This document shows positions 7,185 to 13,242 of a DNA stretch of 35,540 nt, in pieces. Below the pieces are notes generated by a model that did not search any database, had not been told where the DNA came from, and saw only the letters and a list, made by a program, of their open reading frames with translations. Location of the stretch: positions 1 through 35,540 of IMG/VR virus record IMGVR_UViG_3300020404_000259. One strand, given 5' to 3'. The position numbers and the translations under genes are program-made. Every line of letters begins with the position of its first letter. The stretch's first letter is position 1. The stretch is from a virus.

Positions 7185-7244
7185 ATTATAAACAATAATG
7201 AGATCAAAAGAAACCCACCTTGTGCCACTTTGTTATGTGTCATA
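7185..7244 (-). promoter_or_regulatory. Dyad/-10 promoter module 3
   Basis: TATAAT lies at 7185-7190 on the minus strand. The dyad 7221-7244 (arms TGTGCCAC and GTGTCATA) is centred about 42 bp upstream and contains the stop codon of the gene at 7233-7367. The promoter and leader 7166-7191 are identical to 4316-4341. Confidence 0.7.
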
Positions 7245-7367
7245 GTCCTCCAGTTTTTTGAATAGGTTTGCATTAATGTGAATTATCTCTGCTTTGAGAT
7301 CATCATTCTCAGAATAATGAAAGTTTAAGCATTCTTTGAGATATTCAACTTCTTCCTTACTAAACAT
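7233..7367 (-). CDS. Small helical protein (44 aa), paralogue of the next gene upstream
   Basis: The frame runs from ATG at 7367 to TAA at 7233. It begins MFSKEEVEYLKECLNF and ends NANLFKKLEDYDT. The pattern (EE-Y-LL start, acidic middle, FxKLE end) parallels the gene at 7360-7515, so the two look like a diverged tandem duplication. Its stop lies inside dyad 3. Function is unknown. Confidence 0.65.
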   Translation of the reverse strand: MFSKEEVEYLKECLNFHYSENDDLKAEIIHINANLFKKLEDYDT

Positions 7368-7515
7368 TAGCACCCTCCAGTTTATCGAATGAATGATAGA
7401 ATAAGAGATCCAAAATTCTCTCGCTTAATACTTCTTCTTTATCAGTCATATAAAGACGGTAGTTTTTAAATGCTGAATAGAGTAGTTCATACTCTTCTCT
7501 TGTTAAATCTCTCAT
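7360..7515 (-). CDS. Small helical protein (51 aa)
   Basis: The frame runs from ATG at 7515 to TAG at 7360. It begins MRDLTREEYELLYSAFKNYR and ends SFDKLEGANV. It overlaps the downstream paralogue by 8 nt and the upstream membrane gene by 4 nt (ATGA). The pair of similar genes suggests a small helical fold that has been duplicated. No family is recognised. Confidence 0.7.
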   Translation of the reverse strand: MRDLTREEYELLYSAFKNYRLYMTDKEEVLSERILDLLFYHSFDKLEGANV

Positions 7516-7649
7516 TTTTTATCATTATTAAGTGGACTTGCGAAGTAATCCCTATTGGCAACAAATAAAACTAGCAATGCTGTGAAGATGCCAAAGAATC
7601 CAATTATCAATATTGGGGACTGGGGAAAATCGTAGGTTGGAATTGTCAT
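7512..7649 (-). CDS. Single-pass membrane protein (45 aa)
   Basis: Residues 13-31 (ILIIGFFGIFTALLVLFVA) form one clear membrane helix after a short polar N-terminus. The C-terminus is polar and ends in Lys-Lys. The stop overlaps the next start as ATGA. Its place in the early region suggests a small host-membrane factor, but no function can be assigned. Confidence 0.75.
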   Translation of the reverse strand: MTIPTYDFPQSPILIIGFFGIFTALLVLFVANRDYFASPLNNDKK

Positions 7650-7652
7650 TGT

Positions 7653-7817
7653 TTAATCCTCGTAGTATGGTGCAAAAAGTTGATAGTAAAAATCATCAAA
7701 GATTTGAAACTGGTAAGCGGTATCTGCTAGAGTTTCATCCTGATCCCATCCTTTACCGATTGTATTAGTGGGATGATTGTAACAGTCTAGAACTGCCTGA
7801 TAAGTATCGTATTTCAT
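7653..7817 (-). CDS. Small hypothetical protein (54 aa)
   Basis: The frame runs from ATG at 7817 to TAA at 7653. It is acidic and aromatic-rich (FDDFYYQLFAPYYED at the C-terminus) with a helical N-terminus (YDTYQAVLDCYNH). Its start overlaps the stop of the gene at 7814-8026 as ATGA. Its last codons carry a GAGGAT Shine-Dalgarno before the membrane gene. No family is recognised. Confidence 0.7.
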   Translation of the reverse strand: MKYDTYQAVLDCYNHPTNTIGKGWDQDETLADTAYQFQIFDDFYYQLFAPYYED

Positions 7818-8026
7818 TTCTTTAAAATTCCTCTAGTTGAAGTTGACAAGTAAGTAGACTTTGCTGACATTACATTGTCTACCATGTTATCGAAAGTCTG
7901 GACATCCCAGTCTTTCATTTCTGCGATGTCTAGATCATATGCTGACATCACGAGGTCAACGAGCATATCGTATTGACCAGAAGTAATCTCGATGTTGAGA
8001 CCTTTAGTGGAAGTTGTTTTGTTCAT
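7814..8026 (-). CDS. Small helical protein (70 aa), possibly leaderless
   Basis: An upstream ATG at 8092 would translate through the promoter module, so the ATG at 8026 is used. The product begins MNKTTSTKGLNIEITSGQ and continues as an acidic amphipathic helix (YDMLVDLVMSAYDLDIAEMK). It lies only about 7 nt below the TATAAT box, which would put the transcript start at or next to the ATG. No family is recognised. Confidence 0.75.
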   Translation of the reverse strand: MNKTTSTKGLNIEITSGQYDMLVDLVMSAYDLDIAEMKDWDVQTFDNMVDNVMSAKSTYLSTSTRGILKK

Positions 8027-8032
8027 GTCTTT

Positions 8033-8092
8033 ATTATAACCACTCATGACCCCATTGCGAGGATCATTGTGCCACTTTATCATCTGGCACAA
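8033..8092 (-). promoter_or_regulatory. Dyad/-10 promoter module 4
   Basis: TATAAT lies at 8033-8038 on the minus strand. A perfect 8-bp dyad TTGTGCCA (8067-8074) / TGGCACAA (8085-8092) is centred 41-42 bp upstream, and its loop contains the stop codon of the gene at 8080-8367. Confidence 0.75.
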
Positions 8093-8367
8093 GGGTTTGG
8101 ATTTCCGTTGTGATCTTTTGGTAGTCTTAAATCGTTCTCATCAGTATAGTATGAGTCTACTGCATTCTTCACTTCTTTATAAACACCTAAAATGGCATCT
8201 TTACCAAAATAGTCATGTTCGATTGTATCATGACCAGTACAAGAAGATCCCCAACTTGTTACATCGCTATCGATGCGAGCATATAATCCTCTGGTTATAT
8301 GGTTAAGTAATCCTAGTTCTCTTTTAGATAATCGGATTACTACTTCTTTTGAATTGTCGTAGTTCAT
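8080..8367 (-). CDS. Small hypothetical protein (95 aa)
   Basis: The start at 8367 is chosen because it overlaps the upstream stop as ATGA; the longer frame to 8421 would run into that gene. The protein has a beta-strand start (EVVIRLSKRELGLLNHITRG), a Gly/Ser/Cys/His middle and a Pro/Asn-rich end. Its stop is inside dyad 4. Function is unknown. Confidence 0.75.
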   Translation of the reverse strand: MNYDNSKEVVIRLSKRELGLLNHITRGLYARIDSDVTSWGSSCTGHDTIEHDYFGKDAILGVYKEVKNAVDSYYTDENDLRLPKDHNGNPNPCAR

Positions 8368-8642
8368 GAGCATTGTAAAGTGTAAAGTTTTCTCTCTTCT
8401 GTTGTTAGACAACATTCGCAAATTCGATGTGCGAAATCGTAGAACATAACAGGGGCATCATCATCCCATCCGTAAACATCGTTTGGTGTAATGTCTTCAT
8501 CAAGTGGAATCTTTGTATCACATCTGTCACACTCTAGTGAAGCACATTCAGCACACATATAACCATCATCGGACGGTATTCTGTTTACATACCATCCAGA
8601 TCCAAAATCTACGGATCTACCACATTCTGTGCAACATGTCAT
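8364..8642 (-). CDS. Zinc-ribbon-like Cys-rich protein (92 aa)
   Basis: Four Cys clusters are visible: C4-x2-C7, C30-x2-C33, C38-x2-C41 and C75-x-C77-C78. This spacing is typical of small structural zinc ribbons or LIM/rubredoxin-like knuckles, which would hold one or two zinc ions. Between them lies an acidic stretch (DEDITPNDVYGWDDD). It is joined by ATGA overlaps on both sides. It may bind nucleic acid or a host protein. Confidence 0.8.
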   Translation of the reverse strand: MTCCTECGRSVDFGSGWYVNRIPSDDGYMCAECASLECDRCDTKIPLDEDITPNDVYGWDDDAPVMFYDFAHRICECCLTTEERKLYTLQCS

Positions 8643-8857
8643 TTTTGATCTCCATAATAGTTTACTGCATCGGACACAACTAAGTGCCTATGAATGTAGA
8701 GTAACTTATCAAGTTCGATACCCTCTAAGTCAGTCCACTCACTCACATAATCGGTTTGATCTTCCATGAGAGTGCCATCCTTTAACCAAGGACATGAGCA
8801 TAAGTTATGCTCTTCATCTAACCAAAATGCTCTACCAAAGTGAAGTGAATGTATCAT
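8639..8857 (-). CDS. Small hypothetical protein (72 aa)
   Basis: The protein begins MIHSLHFGRAFWLDEEHN and is acidic, with Trp, His and Cys residues scattered along it and a helical C-terminal half (LDKLLYIHRHLVVSDAV). It is linked by ATGA overlaps to both neighbours in a four-gene chain (9117 to 8080). No family is recognised. Confidence 0.75.
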   Translation of the reverse strand: MIHSLHFGRAFWLDEEHNLCSCPWLKDGTLMEDQTDYVSEWTDLEGIELDKLLYIHRHLVVSDAVNYYGDQK

Positions 8858-9117
8858 CTGAAATTCAACTCCCTGACTGGGTTTTGAGCATCTTCGATTG
8901 CTCTAGTTTCGATGATGATGTCTCTGACTCTTTCTCTATCGAGACTATCGCCCTCGCCCCAGTTGATTGTATCAGTTGATGCACATAGATCAAGATACTT
9001 AAGGATTGCGATTGCGATCTCTCCAGTTGTTAGTCCATCGATAGGATAGAGAACATCGGGATGACTAGGTAAGTAGAATGATTCAACATACTCTAGAAAT
9101 TCTTGAAAGTTGTGCAT
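8854..9117 (-). CDS. Small acidic hypothetical protein (87 aa)
   Basis: This is the first gene of a four-gene chain. AAAGGA stands 5 nt before the ATG at 9117 and a TATAAT box about 20 nt further up. The protein is acidic and helical (NFQEFLEYVESFY; IAIAILKYLDLC) and ends in a charged segment (DRERVRDIIIETR). Function is unknown. Confidence 0.8.
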   Translation of the reverse strand: MHNFQEFLEYVESFYLPSHPDVLYPIDGLTTGEIAIAILKYLDLCASTDTINWGEGDSLDRERVRDIIIETRAIEDAQNPVRELNFR

Positions 9118-9137
9118 GTGTCCTTTGCTTAACTATT

Positions 9138-9199
9138 ATTATAATAGAGGATATTCACAACGAATGGGGAAACTATGTGCCACTAATCGAACTGGCACA
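9138..9199 (-). promoter_or_regulatory. Dyad/-10 promoter module 5
   Basis: TATAAT lies at 9138-9143 on the minus strand. The dyad TGTGCCA (9176-9182) / TGGCACA (9193-9199) is perfect over 7 bp and centred about 44 bp upstream, next to the stop of the gene at 9200-9433. Confidence 0.75.
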
Positions 9200-9433
9200 C
9201 TACCACATTTCTTCTGGTTGTTTTGCTCTATTATCCATCATTAGTTGATATTCTTCTTCTGTTCTTACTCTGAGTCTATCTTGTGTCTCTTGTAACTGTT
9301 GTAATGTGTTCTCTATCTCTGGAAATTCGAGATCACATCCTGCTTCATTGATCTCTGAGATCTTCCACTCAAGATAGTAAATCACATCACTTAGTTGATC
9401 GTAACTAAGGGGAACATTGATTGTTTTGGTCAT
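9200..9433 (-). CDS. Small coiled-coil protein (77 aa)
   Basis: After a beta-like start (TINVPLSYDQLSDVIYYLEW) the protein is a long Gln/Glu-rich helix (NTLQQLQETQDRLRVRTEEE) likely to form a coiled coil. It is the last gene of a three- to four-gene chain starting at 10092, and dyad 5 follows its stop directly. No family is recognised. Confidence 0.75.
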   Translation of the reverse strand: MTKTINVPLSYDQLSDVIYYLEWKISEINEAGCDLEFPEIENTLQQLQETQDRLRVRTEEEYQLMMDNRAKQPEEMW

Positions 9434-9675
9434 GCTAGTCTCCTGTCAAGTAAGTAAGAAATAAAGTTGTTGTGGTCTGCCCAGTCCTGATCGTAAAAGT
9501 CTTCGATGACTTGTTCAATTACTTCCTGTTTAGTTTGCTCACTCGCAAACTCATATCCATAGGATTGTATGACATGCTCAATATCTGCTCTCACGTCAAC
9601 ATACTCAAGTCTAAACTTAAGGATGTCTGGGCAAGATTCGATCCATGCCTGAAAATCTTTGTCTGCTTGATTCAT
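9430..9675 (-). CDS. Small hypothetical protein (81 aa)
   Basis: The protein is acidic and predicted helical throughout (FQAWIESCPDILKFRLEYVD; EVIEQVIEDFYDQDWAD). It overlaps both neighbours by 4 nt (ATGA), which indicates coupled translation. A single Cys and several Trp are present. No family is recognised. Confidence 0.75.
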   Translation of the reverse strand: MNQADKDFQAWIESCPDILKFRLEYVDVRADIEHVIQSYGYEFASEQTKQEVIEQVIEDFYDQDWADHNNFISYLLDRRLA

Positions 9676-9893
9676 TCTTTGATCTCCTCGATAATTTCAT
9701 CAAAATACTCATCCCAGTACGAGTATGCTTCATCAATAAATTCTGCTTCATTTAACTCGTTGACATAGTTGTATAGATCATCAGTCACATATTGAATAAG
9801 TGACTTCATGTCCATACCATCTACCATTCTCTCAACATACAAATCTTTGAGATTGTCAAGTTGGTTGTCTGTTAGATCTCCTGTTTTAAGCAT
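9672..9893 (-). CDS. Small acidic helical protein (73 aa)
   Basis: The ATG at 9893 is used: GGAG lies 8 nt upstream and the start sits just inside the end of the upstream gene. The longer frame to 9962 would overlap that gene by 77 nt. The protein begins MLKTGDLTDNQLDNLKDLY and ends in a strongly acidic run (DEYFDEIIEEIKE). It resembles its acidic helical neighbours in composition, but no family is recognised. Confidence 0.7.
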   Translation of the reverse strand: MLKTGDLTDNQLDNLKDLYVERMVDGMDMKSLIQYVTDDLYNYVNELNEAEFIDEAYSYWDEYFDEIIEEIKE

Positions 9894-10092
9894 TGTCTTC
9901 TCCGATTGTAAAGTTTTTAAGGAAAATGAATTTGTAATCGCCATCTTGCGGATCTTTGCCATCTACCAACCACTCTTCACATATAGCAAGAGCATCAAGT
10001 TGTTTCTCACTCTTGATAAGATTCTTCATCTGGTCAAAGAGTGAATCTGCCATGTTGTCGATGGCATATTCTCTTTCGAGTTGTAGATCCAT
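9886..10092 (-). CDS. Small hypothetical protein (68 aa)
   Basis: This is the first gene of a chain. AGGA precedes the ATG at 10092, with a TATAAT box further upstream. The N-terminal half is helical and charged (LEREYAIDNMADSLFDQMKN), and the second half contains Asp/Gly turns and a hydrophobic strand (YKFIFLKNF). No family is recognised. Confidence 0.75.
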   Translation of the reverse strand: MDLQLEREYAIDNMADSLFDQMKNLIKSEKQLDALAICEEWLVDGKDPQDGDYKFIFLKNFTIGEDNA

Positions 10093-10114
10093 GTGTGTCC
10101 TGTTGAACTATACT

Positions 10115-10177
10115 ATTATAATGCCATAAAAAACCCCCTGATGGGGGGTTTAGTGGTCACTTTGTGAACTGTCACAT
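10115..10177 (-). promoter_or_regulatory. Dyad/-10 promoter module 6
   Basis: TATAAT lies at 10115-10120 on the minus strand. An imperfect dyad (10151-10177, minus-strand TGTGACAGTT then CAAAGTGAC) is centred about 44 bp upstream and overlaps the end of the gene at 10177-10395. A terminator lies between the dyad and the -10 box. Confidence 0.65.
10127..10152 (-). terminator. Rho-independent terminator between dyad and -10 of module 6
   Basis: On the minus strand AACCCCC and GGGGGTT form a 7-bp stem around a 5-nt loop, followed by a T run that ends about 6 bp before the TATAAT box. It would end transcripts of the 10777-10177 gene chain immediately before the next promoter. Confidence 0.75.
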
Positions 10178-10395
10178 CACTTGCCAATACCCATAGGATC
10201 ATCTGCTTGACTTTCTAGATCAGAAATGGTAGTTTCATCGTAGATCTTTTTTTGATACTCTGAAACAGACAGAAATTCATCGCTATCAATTTGATAGGAT
10301 AAACCAGTATTAGCATCAAAGTAAAATCCATCCTCTGAACTATACCAGAAGTCATCCCAGTCCTTTTTTGAGTTGGTTACATCTTTAGTTGTCAT
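10177..10395 (-). CDS. Small acidic hypothetical protein (72 aa)
   Basis: The start at 10395 is used because it overlaps the end of the upstream gene by 11 nt; the longer frame to 10455 would overlap it by 71 nt. The middle is aromatic and acidic (DDFWYSSEDGFYFDANTGLS), like a short WW-type beta hairpin with DxxTGxS. The end is acidic. No family is recognised. Confidence 0.7.
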   Translation of the reverse strand: MTTKDVTNSKKDWDDFWYSSEDGFYFDANTGLSYQIDSDEFLSVSEYQKKIYDETTISDLESQADDPMGIGK

Positions 10396-10534
10396 CGTAG
10401 TAAACCCTAACTGAAAGTTCTGCATTGTCTGGTAGTTCTCCATACTGTTTTTCAAATGCTTCCCATAGTTGTTTTACTATTGGATTGTAAAGATCATCAG
10501 GTAGATCTACCAAGTTGTAATATTTATCAGTCAT
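10385..10534 (-). CDS. Small hypothetical protein (49 aa)
   Basis: The frame runs from ATG at 10534 to TAA at 10385, with AGGAG 8 nt upstream. It reads MTDKYYNLVDLPDDLYNPIV, then a helix (KQLWEAFEKQYGELP) and a short strand. It lies 9 nt below the stop of the 77-residue gene. Function is unknown. Confidence 0.75.
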   Translation of the reverse strand: MTDKYYNLVDLPDDLYNPIVKQLWEAFEKQYGELPDNAELSVRVYYDDN

Positions 10535-10543
10535 TTTAGTCTC

Positions 10544-10777
10544 CTATAGAAATGATGTTAGAGCGTGGGGTGCATTTGGTTGGTAGTCAATCGATCTAAT
10601 ACACCAACCAGTTGTATCTGAGATTTTATCAACTAAGTCATCCTCTGACTCAACTTCCCAAAGACCAAGTGCATTGTTTGTGTTGAAGTCTTTTTCTTCC
10701 TGAGATAATTGCCACTCAGGGTTTCCATCCCCAAATTCATCAAAGTCAAACTCAATGTCTGTTACTAAAAGTTTCAT
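10544..10777 (-). CDS. Small acidic hypothetical protein (77 aa)
   Basis: The start MKLLVTDIEFDFDEFGDGNP and the later LWEVESEDDLVDKISDTTGW give an acidic beta-alpha-beta-like pattern. The protein ends with SIDYQPNAPHALTSFL. It overlaps the upstream gene by 4 nt (ATGA). Small phage proteins with a similar start are common in cyanophage early regions, but no function is known to me. Confidence 0.75.
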   Translation of the reverse strand: MKLLVTDIEFDFDEFGDGNPEWQLSQEEKDFNTNNALGLWEVESEDDLVDKISDTTGWCIRSIDYQPNAPHALTSFL

Positions 10778-10953
10778 TTTGAATCTCCTAATGCTATTTT
10801 GTCCATTGCTTTAACTGCATCAAACAAATCATAGTGTGCATTATCCAATTCATATTCTCCTGCAAGTGCTTCAGACTTATAGATGTCTGGTAGATCTTTG
10901 ACTGCATCATACAGTTCATTGAATTGATCTTTTGTCAATGTGAGTGTGACCAT
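10774..10953 (-). CDS. Small acidic helical protein (59 aa) behind a structured leader
   Basis: The frame runs from ATG at 10953 to TGA at 10774, with AAGG as Shine-Dalgarno. It begins MVTLTLTKDQFNELYDAVKD and has a second similar helix (YDLFDAVKAMDKIA), so the two halves may be an internal repeat. It is the first gene after dyad module 7, and its mRNA would begin with the long hairpin at 10974-11047, which suggests post-transcriptional control. Function is unknown. Confidence 0.75.
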   Translation of the reverse strand: MVTLTLTKDQFNELYDAVKDLPDIYKSEALAGEYELDNAHYDLFDAVKAMDKIALGDSK

Positions 10954-10973
10954 AGTGACCTTAAATTAGATGG

Positions 10974-11047
10974 GTCGAAACAAAACTCACTGATTCTCAT
11001 ATCTTAGTAGGATAACCCCACAAATGAGTTCGGTGGTTTGTTTCGAC
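10974..11047 (-). ncRNA. Long 5' leader hairpin
   Basis: Perfect 11-bp arms GTCGAAACAAA (10974-10984) and TTTGTTTCGAC (11037-11047) enclose further pairing, including CTCAT/ATGAG at 10996-11000 and 11024-11028. On the minus-strand RNA an apical stem GUGGG-GUUAU-CCUAC also forms. The right arm (11037-11047) lies about 5 nt below the -10 box, so the transcript would start with this structure. It is a candidate cis-regulatory RNA or stability hairpin. Confidence 0.6.
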
Positions 11048-11051
11048 ATTA

Positions 11052-11112
11052 TTAATATAACATGCTGAGACCCTGCTGTGTGCCTCTGTGTGCCACTTTA
11101 AGTAGTGGCACA
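11052..11112 (-). promoter_or_regulatory. Dyad/-10 promoter module 7
   Basis: A -10-like TATTAA/TATATT lies at 11052-11059 on the minus strand. The best dyad in the family, TGTGCCAC (11089-11096) / GTGGCACA (11105-11112), is perfect over 8 bp. It is centred about 42 bp upstream and directly follows the helicase stop codon. Confidence 0.7.
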
Positions 11113-12345
11113 TTAGGAAACATAGGATACTGGCGGAATGCCCTCAACAAAGATATAATCAATGACATTCTGTAGTCTCTTTGCAATGCGATCTCCATAC
11201 TTGTAACCAGTAGGTACGATTGCCTGACCAAACTGTTTTTTATACAAGTTGAATGCACCAACTGGAATGAGTCCCTGCTCAACTGCTTTACGATCATCTT
11301 TGTGAATACGAATGACCCTACCAATAGTTTGTGCCATTTCAATAATAGGCAAGTTCCTCAACAAAACAGTATGAGTGAGACCAGTAACATTGATACCTTC
11401 AGACAGTATGCTGTAGTGAAAAACAACGAACCTCCTACTGTTATCGTTGCCCCACTCAGTAAGAGTATTGAAAAACTCTTCACGTCCAACTTTCTTGCCA
11501 TTGATGATAGCACCAAACTTTGATGTGATATGCATAACGTCATATCCATTCTCTTTGAGATAGTGTAGAATGTCAGTCCTACCCAACATGAAACCTAGGA
11601 TCTTTGAACTAGGGGCAGCAACCAAAACTTTTGCTACTTCATTACTATCGAATGAATCTAGAATGTCTTTTAGGTTGGCAGCATCTACCTCAAAGTTGTT
11701 GTGCTTATCCCTGACTCGATCAGTCTCGAAAGGCACAACTTTAGGTGGTAGAATAGCACCTGCTTCGATCAATTCCTGTGCGGGTACTGACTCTAGAGTC
11801 TGACCCCACACTTGTGAGTTGTTCATGCCACGATTCTTTGATGCACCACGTCCAAACTTAGGTGTTGCTGTGAATGCAAACCTGCGACTAGCATTGTATG
11901 TCATGCCCATCACACCTTCAAAGAATCTTTTGCCTGTTCCATTGTGTGCTTCATCGTAGTAAATGGTATCAACATTGATGTCAGCATCTACCACACGATG
12001 CAATGAGTGATAAGTTGTAAAAATGATCTTATGCTTAGTATGTGTGCTTACAAATAGTTTCACATCCTCTGCTTTTGTGCTAGAGAAATAGTGTGTCTCT
12101 CCTGAGTGAACATGCATAATATCTGCATCGAGACTGAACTCTGTAAACTCTGCACACAACTGATTTGCCAACAGAATACGAGGTGCAACTACAACTGTAG
12201 TTGAATCATATCTCTGCTTCATTTGCTCCAACAAATCAGCGATCATGATATAAGTCTTACCACCACCAGTAGGCACGATGATCTGACCCATGTTGTATTC
12301 CTGCATGCGATCAAATGCACGTTGCTGATGTGGTCTCAAGTTCAT
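11113..12345 (-). CDS. SF2 DEAH-box helicase (UvsW-like, 410 aa)
   Basis: This is a DNA or RNA unwinding ATPase. The Q-like region LRPHQQRAF opens the protein, Walker A is PTGGGKT (25-31), motif II is DEAH (131-134), motif III is TATP (159-162) and the C-terminal motif VI is QTIGRVIR. This is the core of SF2 helicases related to T4 UvsW, RadD and type III restriction subunits. At 410 residues it holds just the two RecA-like domains, without the N-terminal extension of T4 UvsW. In T4 UvsW remodels branched DNA and removes R-loops at origins; a similar role is inferred. It stands alone between modules 8 and 7. Confidence 0.88.
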   Translation of the reverse strand: MNLRPHQQRAFDRMQEYNMGQIIVPTGGGKTYIMIADLLEQMKQRYDSTTVVVAPRILLANQLCAEFTEFSLDADIMHVHSGETHYFSSTKAEDVKLFVSTHTKHKIIFTTYHSLHRVVDADINVDTIYYDEAHNGTGKRFFEGVMGMTYNASRRFAFTATPKFGRGASKNRGMNNSQVWGQTLESVPAQELIEAGAILPPKVVPFETDRVRDKHNNFEVDAANLKDILDSFDSNEVAKVLVAAPSSKILGFMLGRTDILHYLKENGYDVMHITSKFGAIINGKKVGREEFFNTLTEWGNDNSRRFVVFHYSILSEGINVTGLTHTVLLRNLPIIEMAQTIGRVIRIHKDDRKAVEQGLIPVGAFNLYKKQFGQAIVPTGYKYGDRIAKRLQNVIDYIFVEGIPPVSYVS

Positions 12346-12364
12346 AAATCAATCTTTCAATAAT

Positions 12365-12426
12365 ATAATAATACAAGAAAAAACCCCTTGTGTCAAGGGG
12401 TTTAGTCCAGTTTGGCAACTGTCACA
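12365..12426 (-). promoter_or_regulatory. Dyad/-10 promoter module 8
   Basis: TATTAT lies at 12365-12373 (two overlapping registers) on the minus strand. The dyad region 12404-12426 (minus-strand TGTGACAGTT, then CAAACTGG) is very similar to module 1 and centred about 42-45 bp upstream. It overlaps the stop of the gene at 12422-12634 and drives the helicase. Confidence 0.65.
12378..12402 (-). terminator. Rho-independent terminator between dyad and -10 of module 8
   Basis: On the minus strand AACCCCTTG and CAAGGGGTT form a perfect 9-bp stem with a 3-nt loop, followed by a T run. It ends the 13223-12422 unit before the helicase promoter. Confidence 0.85.
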
Positions 12427-12634
12427 AGGGTGTCACTTCATGACGTTTACACTCTACGTTCAACTTAATGGATCGATCAGCAACATAATTGTCTACCCAT
12501 TTAACCATACGATCATTTTGTGCAACCTTACCTTTATGTGTTGTTGGTTTAGTTGGCATTGTCCTAGTGAACTGTTCGATAGTTCCATCGTTGTATTCAA
12601 TTTTGATGTTGTACGTTTGAGTTGTCGTTTGCAT
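12422..12634 (-). CDS. Small basic protein (70 aa)
   Basis: The ATG at 12634 overlaps the upstream stop as TGATG and has AGAGG 7 nt before it; an in-frame TTG at 12637 is ignored. The first half is a beta hairpin (YNIKIEYNDGTIEQFTRTMP) and the second is basic (VDNYVADRSIKLNVECKRHE), suggesting nucleic-acid contact. No family is recognised. Confidence 0.75.
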   Translation of the reverse strand: MQTTTQTYNIKIEYNDGTIEQFTRTMPTKPTTHKGKVAQNDRMVKWVDNYVADRSIKLNVECKRHEVTPL

Positions 12635-12795
12635 CAAACCTCTTGTCCTTTTTTGTTGAATGTAATGTTGAGATCAGGGATGAATAGCACACCATCATCT
12701 TTTAACAATGATAGCATACGGAAGAACCAAATGTCGTTATACTGTTGCTCGTATGGATCGAGATCAGGATAATACTTTTGAGAGAATGCGATCAT
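12634..12795 (-). CDS. Small hypothetical protein (53 aa)
   Basis: The frame runs from ATG at 12795 to TGA at 12634. It begins MIAFSQKYYPDLDPYEQQYN and has a hydrophobic middle (DIWFFRMLSLLKDDGVLFIP). It overlaps both neighbours (ATGA upstream, TGATG downstream). The DDGVLFIPDL segment resembles part of the beta strand after motif IV in methyltransferases, but the protein is too short to be one. Function is unknown. Confidence 0.7.
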   Translation of the reverse strand: MIAFSQKYYPDLDPYEQQYNDIWFFRMLSLLKDDGVLFIPDLNITFNKKGQEV

Positions 12796-13223
12796 GATAC
12801 CACCTCTGGAATTGATACAGGAACGATATTAGTACTGACTACGTTATAATTGTCATCATACTTTGTATCAATAGCAAATGCTTCCCACTTGCCATTGTAG
12901 ACATATAAGAACTCTTCTCCTGAGTTTGAGTTCTCTGCATACTCATCAAAGTTTCCATCAAGACGAGGTGCTTCACTATCTCCACCATAATATTCTGGTT
13001 GGGGATCTCTCTTTACAAACTCTTGCTTTTCATTATCATATACATTATCTGACCAACATGAACTCATGTTACCACCATCGATTAGATCAACAATATTCTT
13101 TTTTGTATTGTACTGTTCTTTGAGAGTAACACCCAACCACTCAGGATAACCATCCCAATGATGATATACTGAGAGGATTGAACCATCTGCTAGTTGAAGT
13201 CCGATTCTTGCGTTGGTTGACAT
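12792..13223 (-). CDS. Conserved phage protein of the NARIGxxLxxGxxxSVYHHWDGYPEWLG type (143 aa)
   Basis: The start MSTNARIGLQLADGSILSVY leads into YHHWDGYPEWLGVTL, a signature I recognise from a widespread phage and bacterial family of unknown function. Two Cys residues, an acidic Asn/Asp-rich middle and an aromatic C-terminal beta region (EEFLYVYNGKWEAFAID) follow. It is the first gene of a three-gene unit below dyad module 9. The HHWDGYP block could bind a metal or nucleotide, but I know of no proven activity. Confidence 0.85.
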   Translation of the reverse strand: MSTNARIGLQLADGSILSVYHHWDGYPEWLGVTLKEQYNTKKNIVDLIDGGNMSSCWSDNVYDNEKQEFVKRDPQPEYYGGDSEAPRLDGNFDEYAENSNSGEEFLYVYNGKWEAFAIDTKYDDNYNVVSTNIVPVSIPEVVS

Positions 13224-13242
13224 GTGTTTTTCTTAACTATTA

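Noticed and set aside
7233-7649. Apparent frameshifts in two adjacent mini-genes
   Set aside because: A first pass suggested one-base shifts near 7320 and 7560, but careful rereading of the bases showed intact frames of 135 and 138 nt, so these were reading errors.
9472-9768. Plus-strand frames across the small-gene region
   Set aside because: These frames cover well-supported minus-strand genes with ATGA junctions and have Ser/Leu/Ile-rich composition typical of antisense frames.
11052-11342. 96-residue frame starting MKWHKLLVG
   Set aside because: It lies across dyad 7 and inside the helicase gene in another frame, and has no coding character of its own.
12634-12795. Methyltransferase fragment (DDGVLFIPDL)
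   Set aside because: Only one strand-like motif is present in 53 residues, with no SAM-binding glycine motif.
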